Source of the DNA: Brevibacterium sp. p3-SID960
GTDB lineage: Bacteria; Actinomycetota; Actinomycetes; Actinomycetales; Brevibacteriaceae
Reading direction: 5' to 3'
DNA: 56,761 nt
Assembly (NCBI RefSeq): GCF_025144725.1
Contig: NZ_JALXKS010000015.1
Location: forward strand, 1-56,761
The position numbers were made by a program, and so were the translations under genes. Shown here piece by piece: positions 7,607-16,555 of this stretch. A model generated the notes under the pieces. It was not told the DNA's origin, searched no databases, and saw only the letters and a list, made by a program, of their open reading frames with translations. Every line of letters starts with the position of its first letter. The first letter of the stretch is position 1.

Positions 7607-8911
7607 ATGGCCGACGTACGGGAGAACAGGTCCTTGATTCGGCGAGTGAGTTCGCGCACCCAGCTCGGGCAGTACGGCGTCCCCATTCTCCTGACGCTCC
7701 TGCTTGTCGGCCTCGGGATCATGGATGCGACCCAGGTCGAGAGTGCTGATTTTCCGCTCATTCCGCTTACCTTGCTCGGCATCGGCATGGTTGCCATTCC
7801 CTTGTCGCCATGGGTCATGGTCGCAGCCGTCGCCTGCGCGGGCGCCTACCTCTTCATCACCAATACGACCTTTCTGGGTATCGCGAGCATGCTCCTGCCG
7901 GTCATCGTCGCCTACTTCGTCGCCCGCGGCTTCGTCAAGCCGGCATTCGCGCTCAGCGGCCTGTTCGTCATCTCCGCGATGGCACCAGGTCTTCACGGGT
8001 ATGACGCCTCGATCATCGTATCCTCACTGGTCTTCTGGAGCGTCGTGTTTGCATTGGCGCTCGGTGCTGGAGGCGTCATCCGTTTTCTGCTTGCTCGCGA
8101 GGAAGCGGCTGTCGAACAGAACCGAAAGGCACTGGATGAGCTCAGCGATCAGCTTTCGCGCGATCTTCACGACTCTGTCGGTGGAGTGCTCACACGCGTA
8201 TCCCTGCTCGCCCAGCAGGCTCGTGCGAGTGGCGGGGGCAAGGCAGCGGAGAATCTCGATCTCATCGTCGCCGAAACCCATGCCGCCAGCAGTGAAGTCC
8301 GGCTGCTGCTTCGCCGGCTCAGAGATGTCGACGACTTGATCCGCAGCGACGGAGGGGTAGAGTCGGGGTCCGACGTTCCGCGCTCGGCCAGGAAGGCGGC
8401 GACGGGCACACGCGCCAGCGACCCTGTTGTCGCGCACGGCCCGATGACGGTCCGGCAGCTGCTGCGATCCTATTCCGACCGGCTGCGCATCTACGGCTTC
8501 GCGGTCGAAAGCGCCGTCGAACCGCAGGCGGCCGAGGCCTTGGAGCAGTACATCCGGCTGCTCGGCAGACTGCTGGATGAGAGCATCCTCAACACCATCA
8601 AATACGCGTCACCTGATGAGCCCGTGCATGCGGTGTTCACGCGGTCCGAAACGCACGTCAAAGTCGTGCTGAGCAACACCGAATCTCCGGAGGGCAATCC
8701 CAACCCTGCCGACAGCTCAGGTCTGGGCTTGGCAAATCTCGCCCGCGATATCGAGGCCGCAGGGGGTATCCTGACTACTGGCCGGCTCACACCGCCGGTC
8801 GTCGAAGGCGCTGAGGCCCCGGGCTCGCAGTGGCAGCTCTGCGTCGAACTCCCCGCAGCACCAGCTGGGCAACCCACGCCCAACACGGAGGTAACGAGTG
8901 ACAATCGTTGA
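7607..8911 (+). CDS. Sensor histidine kinase, NarL-type two-component system
   Basis: Membrane sensor kinase, 434 aa. About residues 24-160 hold a compact set of five or six hydrophobic helices with little extracytoplasmic sequence, an intramembrane-sensing architecture. A HisKA_3 dimerisation domain follows with the phospho-acceptor His near residue 188 (SRDLHDSVGGVLTRV). The HATPase_c domain shows an N-box-like LDESILNTIKYA near 323 and a G-box GLGLANLARDIEAAGG near 374. Residues about 245-275 are a variable linker. Its stop overlaps the response-regulator start by 14 nt, so the pair is co-translated. The signal is unknown; the adjacent secreted peptide is an attractive ligand or target, by inference only. 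Confidence 0.9.
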   Translation: MADVRENRSLIRRVSSRTQLGQYGVPILLTLLLVGLGIMDATQVESADFPLIPLTLLGIGMVAIPLSPWVMVAAVACAGAYLFITNTTFLGIASMLLPVIVAYFVARGFVKPAFALSGLFVISAMAPGLHGYDASIIVSSLVFWSVVFALALGAGGVIRFLLAREEAAVEQNRKALDELSDQLSRDLHDSVGGVLTRVSLLAQQARASGGGKAAENLDLIVAETHAASSEVRLLLRRLRDVDDLIRSDGGVESGSDVPRSARKAATGTRASDPVVAHGPMTVRQLLRSYSDRLRIYGFAVESAVEPQAAEALEQYIRLLGRLLDESILNTIKYASPDEPVHAVFTRSETHVKVVLSNTESPEGNPNPADSSGLGLANLARDIEAAGGILTTGRLTPPVVEGAEAPGSQWQLCVELPAAPAGQPTPNTEVTSDNR

Positions 8912-9605
8912 ACCCTACGACCGCATCAGGGTCATCATCACCGATGACGATGCCTTCACTCGAGACGCCATCGCCGAACTGCTCGGCAACGACGCCGCCA
9001 TCAGCGTCGACTCCACATTCTCCGACGGAGCAGAGATGCTCGCCGCCGTCGAGCCACTCGGCCGCGAAGCCGTCAAGAGCATCGATGTCATCCTCTGCGA
9101 CATCTCGATGCTCGAGGTCGGAGGCATCGAGGCGACCCGTCGCCTGCGCGCCGCCGGGGTGCGTGTGCCGATCATCCTGCTGACATCTTTCGACAGCGAA
9201 GAGAACCTCATCCAGGCACTTGCCGCAGGTGCCAACGGCTACCTCATCAAGACGGCCGATGTCGTGCAGATTCGCTCGGCGATCGACGCCGTGCTCAGCG
9301 GCACCGCCGTCATCTCACCGGACGCTGCAGGCTTCGGCGCCACCATCACCCACGAGCCAGCAGCCGCCGGCAGCCCGGCAGAGGAGATCGCCCGGCTCGG
9401 CCTGACCGATCGGGAGGAGGGCGTGCTCTACCTGCTCTGCCAGGGACTGTCGAACCACGAGATCGCCCGCAAGCTCGACATTCGCGAAGGCACTGTCAAA
9501 GTGCACGTCACCTCGATCATGCGCAAATTCAACGTCCGCTCGCGGCTTGAGCTCGTCGTCGAGGCATTCAACTCGAGAATCGTCTCACCCGAAGGCGTGC
9601 ACTGA
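8898..9605 (+). CDS. Response regulator, LuxR/NarL family
   Basis: DNA-binding partner of the preceding kinase, 235 aa. The receiver domain has an acidic cluster (ITDDDAFTRD), the phospho-acceptor Asp in VILCDISM, the conserved Thr in ILLTSFDSEE and Lys in YLIKTAD. The C-terminal LuxR helix-turn-helix (about residues 170-230) reads LTDREEGVLYLLCQGLSN, then EIARKLDIREGTVKVHVTSI. The GTG start lies 6 nt behind a perfect GGAGG at 8887-8891. The likely target is the dyad at 7288-7303; this is inferred from site symmetry and proximity. Confidence 0.93.
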   Translation: MTIVEPYDRIRVIITDDDAFTRDAIAELLGNDAAISVDSTFSDGAEMLAAVEPLGREAVKSIDVILCDISMLEVGGIEATRRLRAAGVRVPIILLTSFDSEENLIQALAAGANGYLIKTADVVQIRSAIDAVLSGTAVISPDAAGFGATITHEPAAAGSPAEEIARLGLTDREEGVLYLLCQGLSNHEIARKLDIREGTVKVHVTSIMRKFNVRSRLELVVEAFNSRIVSPEGVH

Positions 9606-9641
9606 GCATCTTCGAGTGCAGGGCACTGCCTGCCGGGCCCC

Positions 9642-9647
9642 TATAAT
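9642..9647 (+). promoter_or_regulatory. typA: -10 element TATAAT of typA
   Basis: Consensus TATAAT about 96 bp upstream of the typA start, implying a 5' untranslated leader of roughly 90 nt (GC-rich, able to fold). No clear -35 hexamer is seen. Confidence 0.6.
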
Positions 9648-9743
9648 GGTGTGTTGGGTCAGAGCCCGTGAAAGGTGCGCGGAGACCTCACCCGCCTGTG
9701 CTCCCACCGGGGCGCGGGCCGCACACAATTCTTGAGGATGTTG

Positions 9744-11648
9744 ATGACAGAACACACCGCACGCCGCCTCGATCGCCGCAATATCGCGATCGTCGCCCAC
9801 GTCGACCACGGCAAGACGACCCTGGTCGATGCGATGCTCAAACAGACCGGAGCGTTCGGCGACCACGGCGAAGTGCAGGACCGCGTCATGGACTCCGGCG
9901 ACCTCGAGCGCGAAAAGGGCATCACGATCCTGGCGAAGAACACCGCCGTGCGCTACGCAGGACCGTCCGCCGCCGACGGTCCGCTGACCATCAACGTCAT
10001 CGACACCCCCGGCCACGCCGACTTCGGCGGTGAGGTCGAACGCGGCCTGTCCATGGTCGACGGTGTAGTGCTGCTCGTCGACGCCTCGGAAGGACCGCTG
10101 CCGCAGACCCGATTCGTGCTGCGCAAGGCGCTGGCGGCGAACCTGCCGGTCATCATCGTCATCAACAAGACAGACCGCGCCGATGCCCGCATCGCCGAAG
10201 TCGTCGACGAAGCCCAGGACCTCCTGCTCGGCCTGGCCAGCGACCTGGCAGAGGAGCAGCCCGACCTTGACGTCGATGCCGTGCTCGACGTGCCCGTCGT
10301 CTACGCCGCAGCCAAGGTCGCCCGCGCCTCTCTGCGCCGGCCCGCCGATGGCGATGTGCCCGACAACGACGACCTCGAACCGCTGTTCTCCACCATCCTG
10401 GAGCACATCCCGGCCCCGGCTTACAACGATGACGGAGTGCTCCAGGCACACGTCACCAACCTCGACGCCTCACCGTTCCTCGGCCGCCTGGCGCTGCTGC
10501 GCATCTACGGCGGCACCCTGAGGAAAGGCCAGCAGGTGGCCTGGGCTCGCGGCAGCGGAGACATCGGCCAGGCCAAGGTCACCGAGCTGCTCGAAACCAA
10601 GGGCCTCCAACGCGTCCCGGCAGAAGAAGCCTCAGCTGGCGACATCGTCGCCATCGCCGGCATCCCCGACATCATGATCGGCGACACCATCACCGATCTG
10701 GAGGATCCGCGCCCGATGCCGGCGATCGAGATCGACGAACCGGCGATCTCGATGACCATCGGCATCAACACCTCGCCGCTGGCCGGCCGCGAGAAGGGCA
10801 CCAAGGTCACCGCCCGCATGGTCAAGGACCGTCTCGACTCCGAACTCGTCGGCAACGTCTCGCTGCGCGTGCTGCCCACCGAGCGCCCCGACACCTGGGA
10901 AGTCCAGGGCCGAGGCGAACTCGCCCTGGCCGTGCTCGTCGAGCAGATGCGCCGCGAGGGCTTCGAACTCACTGTCGGCAAGCCGCAGGTCGTGACCCAG
11001 GAGATCGACGGCGTCCTGCACGAACCGGTCGAGCAGATGACGATCGACGCACCCGAGGAATACCTCGGCGCGATCACCCAGCTCATGGCCTCCCGCAAGG
11101 GCCAGATGGAGTCGATCAGCAACCACGGCACCGGCTGGGTGCGCATGGAATTCCGGGTCCCGGCCCGCGGCCTCATCGGCTTCCGCACCCGGTTCCTCAC
11201 CGAGACCCGCGGCACCGGCATCGCCAACTCCCTGTCAGCCGGCCTGATGCCGTGGGCAGGGGACATCGCCTTCCGCACGACCGGTTCGCTCGTCGCCGAC
11301 CGGGCCGGTTCGGTCACCCCGTACGCGATGCTCAACCTGCAGGATCGCGGCAGCTTCTTCGTCGAGCCGACCTCTGAGGTCTACGAAGGTCAGGTCGTCG
11401 GTGAGAACTCTCGCAATGAGGACATGGACGTCAACGTCACGAAGGAGAAGAAGCTGACGAACATGCGCTCAGCTTCGGCGGACACCTTCGAGAACCTCAC
11501 CCCGCCGCGGGCGCTGACCCTGGAGGAGAGCCTCGAGTTCGCCAACGACGACGAGTGCGTCGAAGTCACGCCCACGCATGTGCGCATCCGCAAGGTCGTA
11601 CTCGACCAGAAGGAGCGTCACAAGATCTCGAGCCGCAAGAAGAACTGA
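9744..11648 (+). CDS. typA: Translational GTPase TypA/BipA
   Basis: Ribosome-associated GTPase of the elongation-factor family, involved in ribosome assembly and stress adaptation, 634 aa, the usual family length. The N-terminal G domain shows G1 [11 protein letters not shown]2/switch [10 protein letters not shown]3 [11 protein letters not shown] and G4 NKTDR. Domains II and III follow, then the TypA-specific C-terminal domain ([38 protein letters not shown]). The ATG at 9744 is preferred over 9738 or 9675 because GAGG at 9734-9737 has correct spacing only for it. mshB starts 7 nt after the stop; the same general order (typA then mshB) is known in mycobacteria. Confidence 0.96.
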   Translation: MTEHTARRLDRRNIAIVAHVDHGKTTLVDAMLKQTGAFGDHGEVQDRVMDSGDLEREKGITILAKNTAVRYAGPSAADGPLTINVIDTPGHADFGGEVERGLSMVDGVVLLVDASEGPLPQTRFVLRKALAANLPVIIVINKTDRADARIAEVVDEAQDLLLGLASDLAEEQPDLDVDAVLDVPVVYAAAKVARASLRRPADGDVPDNDDLEPLFSTILEHIPAPAYNDDGVLQAHVTNLDASPFLGRLALLRIYGGTLRKGQQVAWARGSGDIGQAKVTELLETKGLQRVPAEEASAGDIVAIAGIPDIMIGDTITDLEDPRPMPAIEIDEPAISMTIGINTSPLAGREKGTKVTARMVKDRLDSELVGNVSLRVLPTERPDTWEVQGRGELALAVLVEQMRREGFELTVGKPQVVTQEIDGVLHEPVEQMTIDAPEEYLGAITQLMASRKGQMESISNHGTGWVRMEFRVPARGLIGFRTRFLTETRGTGIANSLSAGLMPWAGDIAFRTTGSLVADRAGSVTPYAMLNLQDRGSFFVEPTSEVYEGQVVGENSRNEDMDVNVTKEKKLTNMRSASADTFENLTPPRALTLEESLEFANDDECVEVTPTHVRIRKVVLDQKERHKISSRKKN

Positions 11649-11655
11649 TCACTGC

Positions 11656-13146
11656 ATGAGTGCCACCCAGACCCTTCCCGCAGCGCAGGCGCGCGTCCTC
11701 TTCGTCCACGCTCACCCCGATGACGAGTCGATCATGACCGGTGGGACGATGGCCGCACTTGCCGCCTCCGGTGCTCACGTCGCGCTCGTCACCGCCACCC
11801 GCGGTGAGGGCGGTGAGGTGATCGGCGAGCTGCAGGAACGACTGGAGGGCAACCGGGCCGAACTGGCAGCCCACCGGGAGCAGGAGCTCGCCCAGGCGCT
11901 TGAGATCCTCGGGGTCAACGACCATGCCTTCCTGGCCGACGGTGAGCGCGGGGGAGCAGACGAGCGCCTGCCTTCTCGCCGGTTCGAGGACTCCGGGATG
12001 GCCTGGGGCCCGGACGGGCACGCCGTGCCACCCGATGACATGGTGCCCGAGGCGCTGTGCGCCGCCCCGGTGAGCGAAGCAGCCGGATACCTTGTCAACG
12101 TCATCCGCCGGGTGCGTCCGCAGCTTGTCATCACCTACTCCAGCGGCGGCGGCTACGGCCACCCCGACCATGTGCGGATGCACGAGGCGACAGTCGCCGC
12201 CTGCCGGCGAGTGGAGGGCACCGCTGACGAGGTGGCCACACTGCTGTTCTTCGACACCCCCGCCGACGCCGCAGCCGACGCCTTCGACCCGCAGGCACCC
12301 GGCTTCGACCTCACCGGCTTCGCCTCGGCCGAATCGATCCCGACGATCGCCGCCGAAGCGCCGATCGCCGTCGCCCACGACGTCGACGCCGTCATCGGCG
12401 CAAAGAGCCTGGCGATGGCCGCTCACCGCACACAGATCACCGTGGCCGGGCAGTTCTTCGCCCTGTCCAACGGCATCGGTCAGAAGGTCATGGACGTCGA
12501 GTGCTACACCGACGCCGCCTATCCGGGCCCCGAACCGGCTCCCTACGCGCTGGTCGACAATGTCCTTGATGCCGTCACCGTCCCAGTCGAGACCCGCGCC
12601 TACCCGACTCCGGACGGCTCCGGCACTGACGATGCGACCGCCGCCACCGCCTCGGCAGCGCACGGAGCACCCGGTGCTGCGAGCACCGCCGGAACTGGAG
12701 CGGTGACAGCTGCCGGAGCCGGATCGGCGAGAGCTGGCACTGAGTCTCCGGGACGTCCGAAGACCGGTGCGGCAGCGATCATCCATGCGATCCTCGTCGG
12801 CCTGCTCATCGGCGTGCTCGGCTCCTTCCAGCACCTCAACGCGACCGCCTGGGAGCTCGGCGGCCAGCAGATCATCGCCCCGTGGGGCTTGGCGCTTGCG
12901 CTTGCGCTGAGCACGGCGGGCATGTGGCACATCGCCGGGCTGTACCGGTCGACATCGCTCATGGTGCTGTGCGCGGCGATCATCTGCATGGTGTCGTTCC
13001 TGTTCACACAGCAGGGTCTGCTGCCCGGCGCCGACCTCATCGTCGCAGCCTATCTGCGCTCGATCGTCTGGCTCGTCGCACCGATGGGCATCGCCGCCGT
13101 GCTCGCGTTCATGCTGCCCTCGCTCAAGGCTCCCAAGCGGTCGTGA
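11656..13146 (+). CDS. mshB: Mycothiol deacetylase MshB fused to a C-terminal four-helix membrane domain
   Basis: Residues 1 to about 310 are a PIG-L/LmbE-fold zinc deacetylase that converts GlcNAc-inositol to GlcN-inositol in mycothiol synthesis. Zinc-site motifs are AHPDDES near the N-terminus and GHPDH around residue 170. The EGGEVIGELQERL stretch matches MshB rather than the conjugate amidase Mca. After an Ala/Gly/Thr-rich linker (about 320-370) come four hydrophobic helices in the last 125 residues. Related genomes, as I recall them, carry a separate small membrane-protein gene behind mshB; here the two appear joined in one open frame. The deacetylase would be membrane-tethered, facing the cytoplasm. 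The ATG follows typA by 7 nt without an obvious ribosome site. Confidence 0.88.
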   Translation: MSATQTLPAAQARVLFVHAHPDDESIMTGGTMAALAASGAHVALVTATRGEGGEVIGELQERLEGNRAELAAHREQELAQALEILGVNDHAFLADGERGGADERLPSRRFEDSGMAWGPDGHAVPPDDMVPEALCAAPVSEAAGYLVNVIRRVRPQLVITYSSGGGYGHPDHVRMHEATVAACRRVEGTADEVATLLFFDTPADAAADAFDPQAPGFDLTGFASAESIPTIAAEAPIAVAHDVDAVIGAKSLAMAAHRTQITVAGQFFALSNGIGQKVMDVECYTDAAYPGPEPAPYALVDNVLDAVTVPVETRAYPTPDGSGTDDATAATASAAHGAPGAASTAGTGAVTAAGAGSARAGTESPGRPKTGAAAIIHAILVGLLIGVLGSFQHLNATAWELGGQQIIAPWGLALALALSTAGMWHIAGLYRSTSLMVLCAAIICMVSFLFTQQGLLPGADLIVAAYLRSIVWLVAPMGIAAVLAFMLPSLKAPKRS

Positions 13147-13200
13147 CACCGACGAAACGGTCGTGACACCGACTCAGCGGACGTGACACCGACGGCCGGG
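13141..13200. repeat. Three 20-bp tandem repeats spanning the mshB stop
   Basis: Units start at 13141, 13161 and 13181 and share the core CGTGACACCGAC. The first contains the mshB stop codon (TGA at 13144-13146). Divergence increases in the last unit. There is no coding role; such units may act as a terminator or simply record slippage. Confidence 0.8.
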
Positions 13201-13269
13201 CCGGCAGCCGAGACCGAACTGTAGCAGGATTGTCACCCGGCAGCCGCAGGTCAGCGCAGCGCCACTGGC

Positions 13270-13275
13270 TATAGT
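13270..13275 (+). promoter_or_regulatory. -10 element TATAGT of the vanW-family gene
   Basis: TATAGT lies 60 bp upstream of the ATG at 13335. A -35 at proper spacing is not evident. Confidence 0.45.
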
Positions 13276-13334
13276 TGCAACGAACGCCCACCCGCTCCGG
13301 GCTGCTGCCCGGCCGACATTCGCGAAGTGACTCC

Positions 13335-15053
13335 ATGGCCTCTGACTCCACTTCGGCGCGCGGCCGCCGTACGACGATCATCGCCATCGTCGCCGCCGTC
13401 CTCGCCCTCGGCGCTGCTTACGTGGCAACGGCGTTCTTCGCCTCCAACGGCATGCCGCGTCACACGCAGGTCGCCGCGATCGACGTCGGCGGGATGTCCG
13501 AGACCGAGGCGAAGCGGACCCTCGACGAGCAGCTCGCACCGCGTGCCGAGGAGCCGATCGAGATCGCCGCAGAGGACAACACCGCGAAGATCGATCCGGC
13601 GGATGCCGGGATCGCGCTGGACACCCAGGCGACCGTCAATCGCGGCGCCGGCTTCACTCTCAACCCGGTGCGCATCTACCAGCGGCTGTTCGACGACAAC
13701 GTCATCGATCCGGTCATCACCGTCGACGAGTCGAAGAAGTCCGTCATTGCGGAAGTCGGCTCGGAGATGTCGACCGAACCCGTCGACGCGACGCTGGACT
13801 ACGACGAAGACGGCAAGCCGAAGGTCACCGACAGCAGCGACGGCACGGTTGTGACCGCCGATGCGATCCGGGAAGCGATCGAAACGGCATGGCTGCGCGA
13901 AGACGGACCGCTGACGGTGGCGGCGCAGGAGAGGGAAGCCGACATCACCACCGCCGAGGCCGAGCGGGCCCGCACGGAGATCGCCGAGCCGGCGATCAGC
14001 GATGATGTCACGGTCAGCGCCGACCCCGGTGACCATGAAGACGTGACGGGCGGGACGATCACGGTCTCGCCGGAGACCGTGTCGCAGACGCTGGAGTTCG
14101 AGACGAAGGACAGCGACCTGACACCGGTGTTCGACGACAAGCGGCTCAAGCGGCTGGCGCTGGCTGAGAGCCCGCAGGTTGGCCAGGAGATGAAGAACGC
14201 CAGCTACGAGATCGTCGACGGGAAACCGAAGGTGGTGCCGAGCGAGAAGGGCATCTCCGTCGACGAGAAGGAGTTCGCTGCCGCAGTGCTGCCGGCGCTG
14301 ACCTCCGATGACCGCACCGCCGAGGTGACGCTGACCGAGACCGATCCGGAGTTCTCCACCGAGGAGGCCGAGAAGGCCGATGTCGACACCGTCATCTCCG
14401 AGTTCGCAACCCCGTACAACTCCGAGCCGAACCGCGACACCAACCTGCGGGTGGCCTCGAAGAAGGTCTCGGGCACTGTGCTGCTGCCTGGTGAGCAGTT
14501 CAGCCTCAACGAAACGCTGGGCAAGCGCACCGCAGCCAACGGCTACAAGCCGGCCGGTGTGATCTCCGAAGGTCAGATGAAGACCGACTTCGGCGGCGGT
14601 GTCTCCCAGGTGTCGACGACGCTGTTCAACGCGGCCTTCTTCGCCGGCCTCGACCTCGATGAGCATCGCGCGCACTCCCGGTACATCTCCCGCTACCCGG
14701 AGGGCCGGGAGACGACCCTGGACTGGACGTCGATCGATCTGAAGTTCACCAACAGCACCGACAAGCCGATGGTGCTCGACATGTATCTCAAGGACGGCGA
14801 AGTCCACGCCCGGGTCTTCGGCGTCAAGACCGTCGATGTCGAAGCCGATGCCTCCAGCCGGTTCGCATTCACCTCGCCGAGCACCGTGACCGAATCAGGT
14901 CCCTCCTGCTCACCGCAGTCACCGCGGGAAGGCTGGTCGATCACGATCTACCGCACGATCAAGGACCACTCGACCGGCAAGGTCGTGAAGAAGGACGACT
15001 TCACCACCGTCTACCGTCCGGTCAACCGCGTGCAGTGCAGGACGGGCGACTGA
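13335..15053 (+). CDS. VanW family exported protein with peptidoglycan-binding-like repeats
   Basis: A 572-aa envelope protein of unknown exact function. A short basic N-terminus and a single hydrophobic segment (about residues 14-36) anchor or export it. About residues 50-350 contain two divergent alpha/beta repeats of the putative peptidoglycan-binding type (AIDVGGMSETEAKRTL and a second region around 180-330), very rich in Asp, Glu and Thr. The VanW domain follows (about 375-510), recognised from LLPGEQFSLNETLGKR, NGYKPAGVI, GGGVSQVSTTLFNAAFFAGL and HRAHSRYISRYPEGRETTL. VanW is found beside some vancomycin-resistance genes, but most actinobacterial members have no link to resistance. The ATG at 13335 gives the shortest N-terminus before the membrane helix. 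Confidence 0.88.
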   Translation: MASDSTSARGRRTTIIAIVAAVLALGAAYVATAFFASNGMPRHTQVAAIDVGGMSETEAKRTLDEQLAPRAEEPIEIAAEDNTAKIDPADAGIALDTQATVNRGAGFTLNPVRIYQRLFDDNVIDPVITVDESKKSVIAEVGSEMSTEPVDATLDYDEDGKPKVTDSSDGTVVTADAIREAIETAWLREDGPLTVAAQEREADITTAEAERARTEIAEPAISDDVTVSADPGDHEDVTGGTITVSPETVSQTLEFETKDSDLTPVFDDKRLKRLALAESPQVGQEMKNASYEIVDGKPKVVPSEKGISVDEKEFAAAVLPALTSDDRTAEVTLTETDPEFSTEEAEKADVDTVISEFATPYNSEPNRDTNLRVASKKVSGTVLLPGEQFSLNETLGKRTAANGYKPAGVISEGQMKTDFGGGVSQVSTTLFNAAFFAGLDLDEHRAHSRYISRYPEGRETTLDWTSIDLKFTNSTDKPMVLDMYLKDGEVHARVFGVKTVDVEADASSRFAFTSPSTVTESGPSCSPQSPREGWSITIYRTIKDHSTGKVVKKDDFTTVYRPVNRVQCRTGD

Positions 15054-15070
15054 ACGACCCCGAGCACAGC

Positions 15071-15104
15071 CGTGCCCGGCACCGGAATCACGGTGCCGGG
15101 CACG
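15071..15104. terminator. Bidirectional terminator between convergent genes
   Basis: A 14-bp perfect stem (CGTGCCCGGCACCG 15071-15084, complement 15091-15104) with a 6-nt loop lies 18 nt after the VanW-family stop and 17 nt after the stop of the opposing amidohydrolase. Confidence 0.85.
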
Positions 15105-15120
15105 GGTATGCAGGAGCAGG

Positions 15121-16272
15121 TCAGTCTGCGAACGTGTAGCCGCTGGGATCCTCGCCCAAGTCGATGATCGCAGCGACCGGCCCGCCGCCGTCAGGACCCT
15201 GATGGGCAGCAGAGACAGAGACGAACACGGCCGGATCACCGGTCACTGCGGCGGTGACGCCGCCGACAGCGGCCTTGATCTGCCGGTGCCAGTGGACATC
15301 GGAGTCATCGAGCATCGCATTGCGGCGGCCGAGCACCGAGCCGTCCTGGCTGGCCTCGCACTTGAGGAACACATTCACGAGACGACCGCCGAGGTCGTCG
15401 CGGTGCGGCCGCTCCGGCAGGTCGAGACCGGCATCGGTGATCGCCTCCCAGATCCCGTCGGCATCGAGAGCATGATCCATCACCCCGTGGCCGATCCGGA
15501 ACCGGCCCCCGATGCCGGGCGCATTGCCGACGACGACCACCTGCGCGCGGTCGAGCTCGACACCGGAGGAGCACGAAGCGACAGCGGAGTACTTCGATCG
15601 ATCGCGCATGACGTCGTCATCGGTGACGTCGCTGACCTCGCCGAGCGCCTGGGCGATGCCGAGGGCGGTGGTGCCGTTGGAGACGTCCATCGACGTCAGC
15701 GTGTCCTCGGTGAAGACGTCGTGACCGCGGGAGCGGGCATCGCGGATCGTGTCGATCGTCAGCAGCGGGGTCTTCGTCTGCACATAGTGGACATCGGCGG
15801 TGTCGGTGATGCCGGCGCGCTCCATCGCCGCAGTCACGGCATCGGCGACCTTGTCGACCATGCCGGTGCGGCCGATCTCCTCGGGCAGGATCGGCTCGCT
15901 CATCGCGAACCCGACCGACAGCCGTTTGTCATCGACTCCCGGCGCGGCACCGCTGGCAGGGGTGTCCGCCGCCTCGGTGGTGGCGAAGATCGTAGCGTGC
16001 GGGCTGATGACGCCGTCGGTGCCGCCGGACCACACGATCGGGATCTCCTTGACCTGCTCCGGCGGGGCGCCCTTGTCGATGAGCGCCTCACGGAAGGCGC
16101 GGTCGGCGATGATGCGGGTGTAGTCGTTGACCCCTCCGTTGCCCTCGGTCTTGCCGATGATCGCGATGACGCGCGAGGCATCGAGGATACCGTCGTCGAT
16201 GAGCTTCGACATCTCCGAAGCATCGGAGACGCTGTGCAGAGGGACTTTCCGGACTTCGATCGGCTGTGGCAT
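15121..16272 (-). CDS. Ring-opening amidohydrolase (barbiturase / cyanuric acid hydrolase family)
   Basis: Hydrolase opening six-membered cyclic imides, 383 aa. The family fold is a three-fold internal repeat with three Ser-Lys pairs, and all three can be placed: Lys41 (IIGKTEGNG) with Ser82 (WSGGTDG), Lys167 (VQTKTPLL) with Ser235/236 (SCSSGVELD), and Lys304 (FLKCEAS) with Ser352/354 ([15 protein letters not shown]). Barbiturase (barbiturate to ureidomalonate, oxidative uracil breakdown) and cyanuric acid hydrolase (s-triazine breakdown) share these features. The divergent nucleobase permease favours a pyrimidine substrate, by inference. The ATG at 16272 has GGGAG seven nt upstream; longer upstream starts lack such a site. 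Other pathway genes are not in the window. Confidence 0.9.
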   Translation of the reverse strand: MPQPIEVRKVPLHSVSDASEMSKLIDDGILDASRVIAIIGKTEGNGGVNDYTRIIADRAFREALIDKGAPPEQVKEIPIVWSGGTDGVISPHATIFATTEAADTPASGAAPGVDDKRLSVGFAMSEPILPEEIGRTGMVDKVADAVTAAMERAGITDTADVHYVQTKTPLLTIDTIRDARSRGHDVFTEDTLTSMDVSNGTTALGIAQALGEVSDVTDDDVMRDRSKYSAVASCSSGVELDRAQVVVVGNAPGIGGRFRIGHGVMDHALDADGIWEAITDAGLDLPERPHRDDLGGRLVNVFLKCEASQDGSVLGRRNAMLDDSDVHWHRQIKAAVGGVTAAVTGDPAVFVSVSAAHQGPDGGGPVAAIIDLGEDPSGYTFAD

Positions 16273-16555
16273 GTGGCTGCTCCCAACAGAGTGTCGTTCC
16301 CACCCGGCGGGTGATGCCGGAGAGGCTGTCATCGACTGCGCACCGGCGCGCGGCGCCGTCACCGCAGTCCCTGAGTGCCACTCACTGTACTGATCGGAAT
16401 ATGGTGCAGAACACGTCAGATTGCGCCAAGCGGCACCGCATCCATTCGGCAGAAAGTGCTGTGTCAGCGCTGCGGCACGTGCACCTAGCGTGATGTGACA
16501 CACAACACACCACGACGGCAGGCAGAGTCGCCGGCCGCCGCGCCCGAGGAGAGCC
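16273..16555. promoter_or_regulatory. Divergent promoter region between amidohydrolase and permease
   Basis: A 283-bp gap shared by two divergent genes of one probable pathway, so common control is likely. The stretch around 16450-16515 is rich in GTGTCA, GTGACAC and CACAAC motifs that could hold an operator, but I cannot define one. No -35/-10 pair is convincing. Confidence 0.4.

Noticed and set aside
11566..14807. Two very long minus-strand frames (over 500 codons each) opposite mshB and the VanW-family gene
   Set aside because: Both are antisense shadows without recognisable motifs; the plus-strand products are clear family members.
13335..15053. Vancomycin-resistance determinant because of the VanW domain
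   Set aside because: No vanHAX or vanRS genes are nearby and VanW-domain proteins are common exported proteins in actinobacteria.
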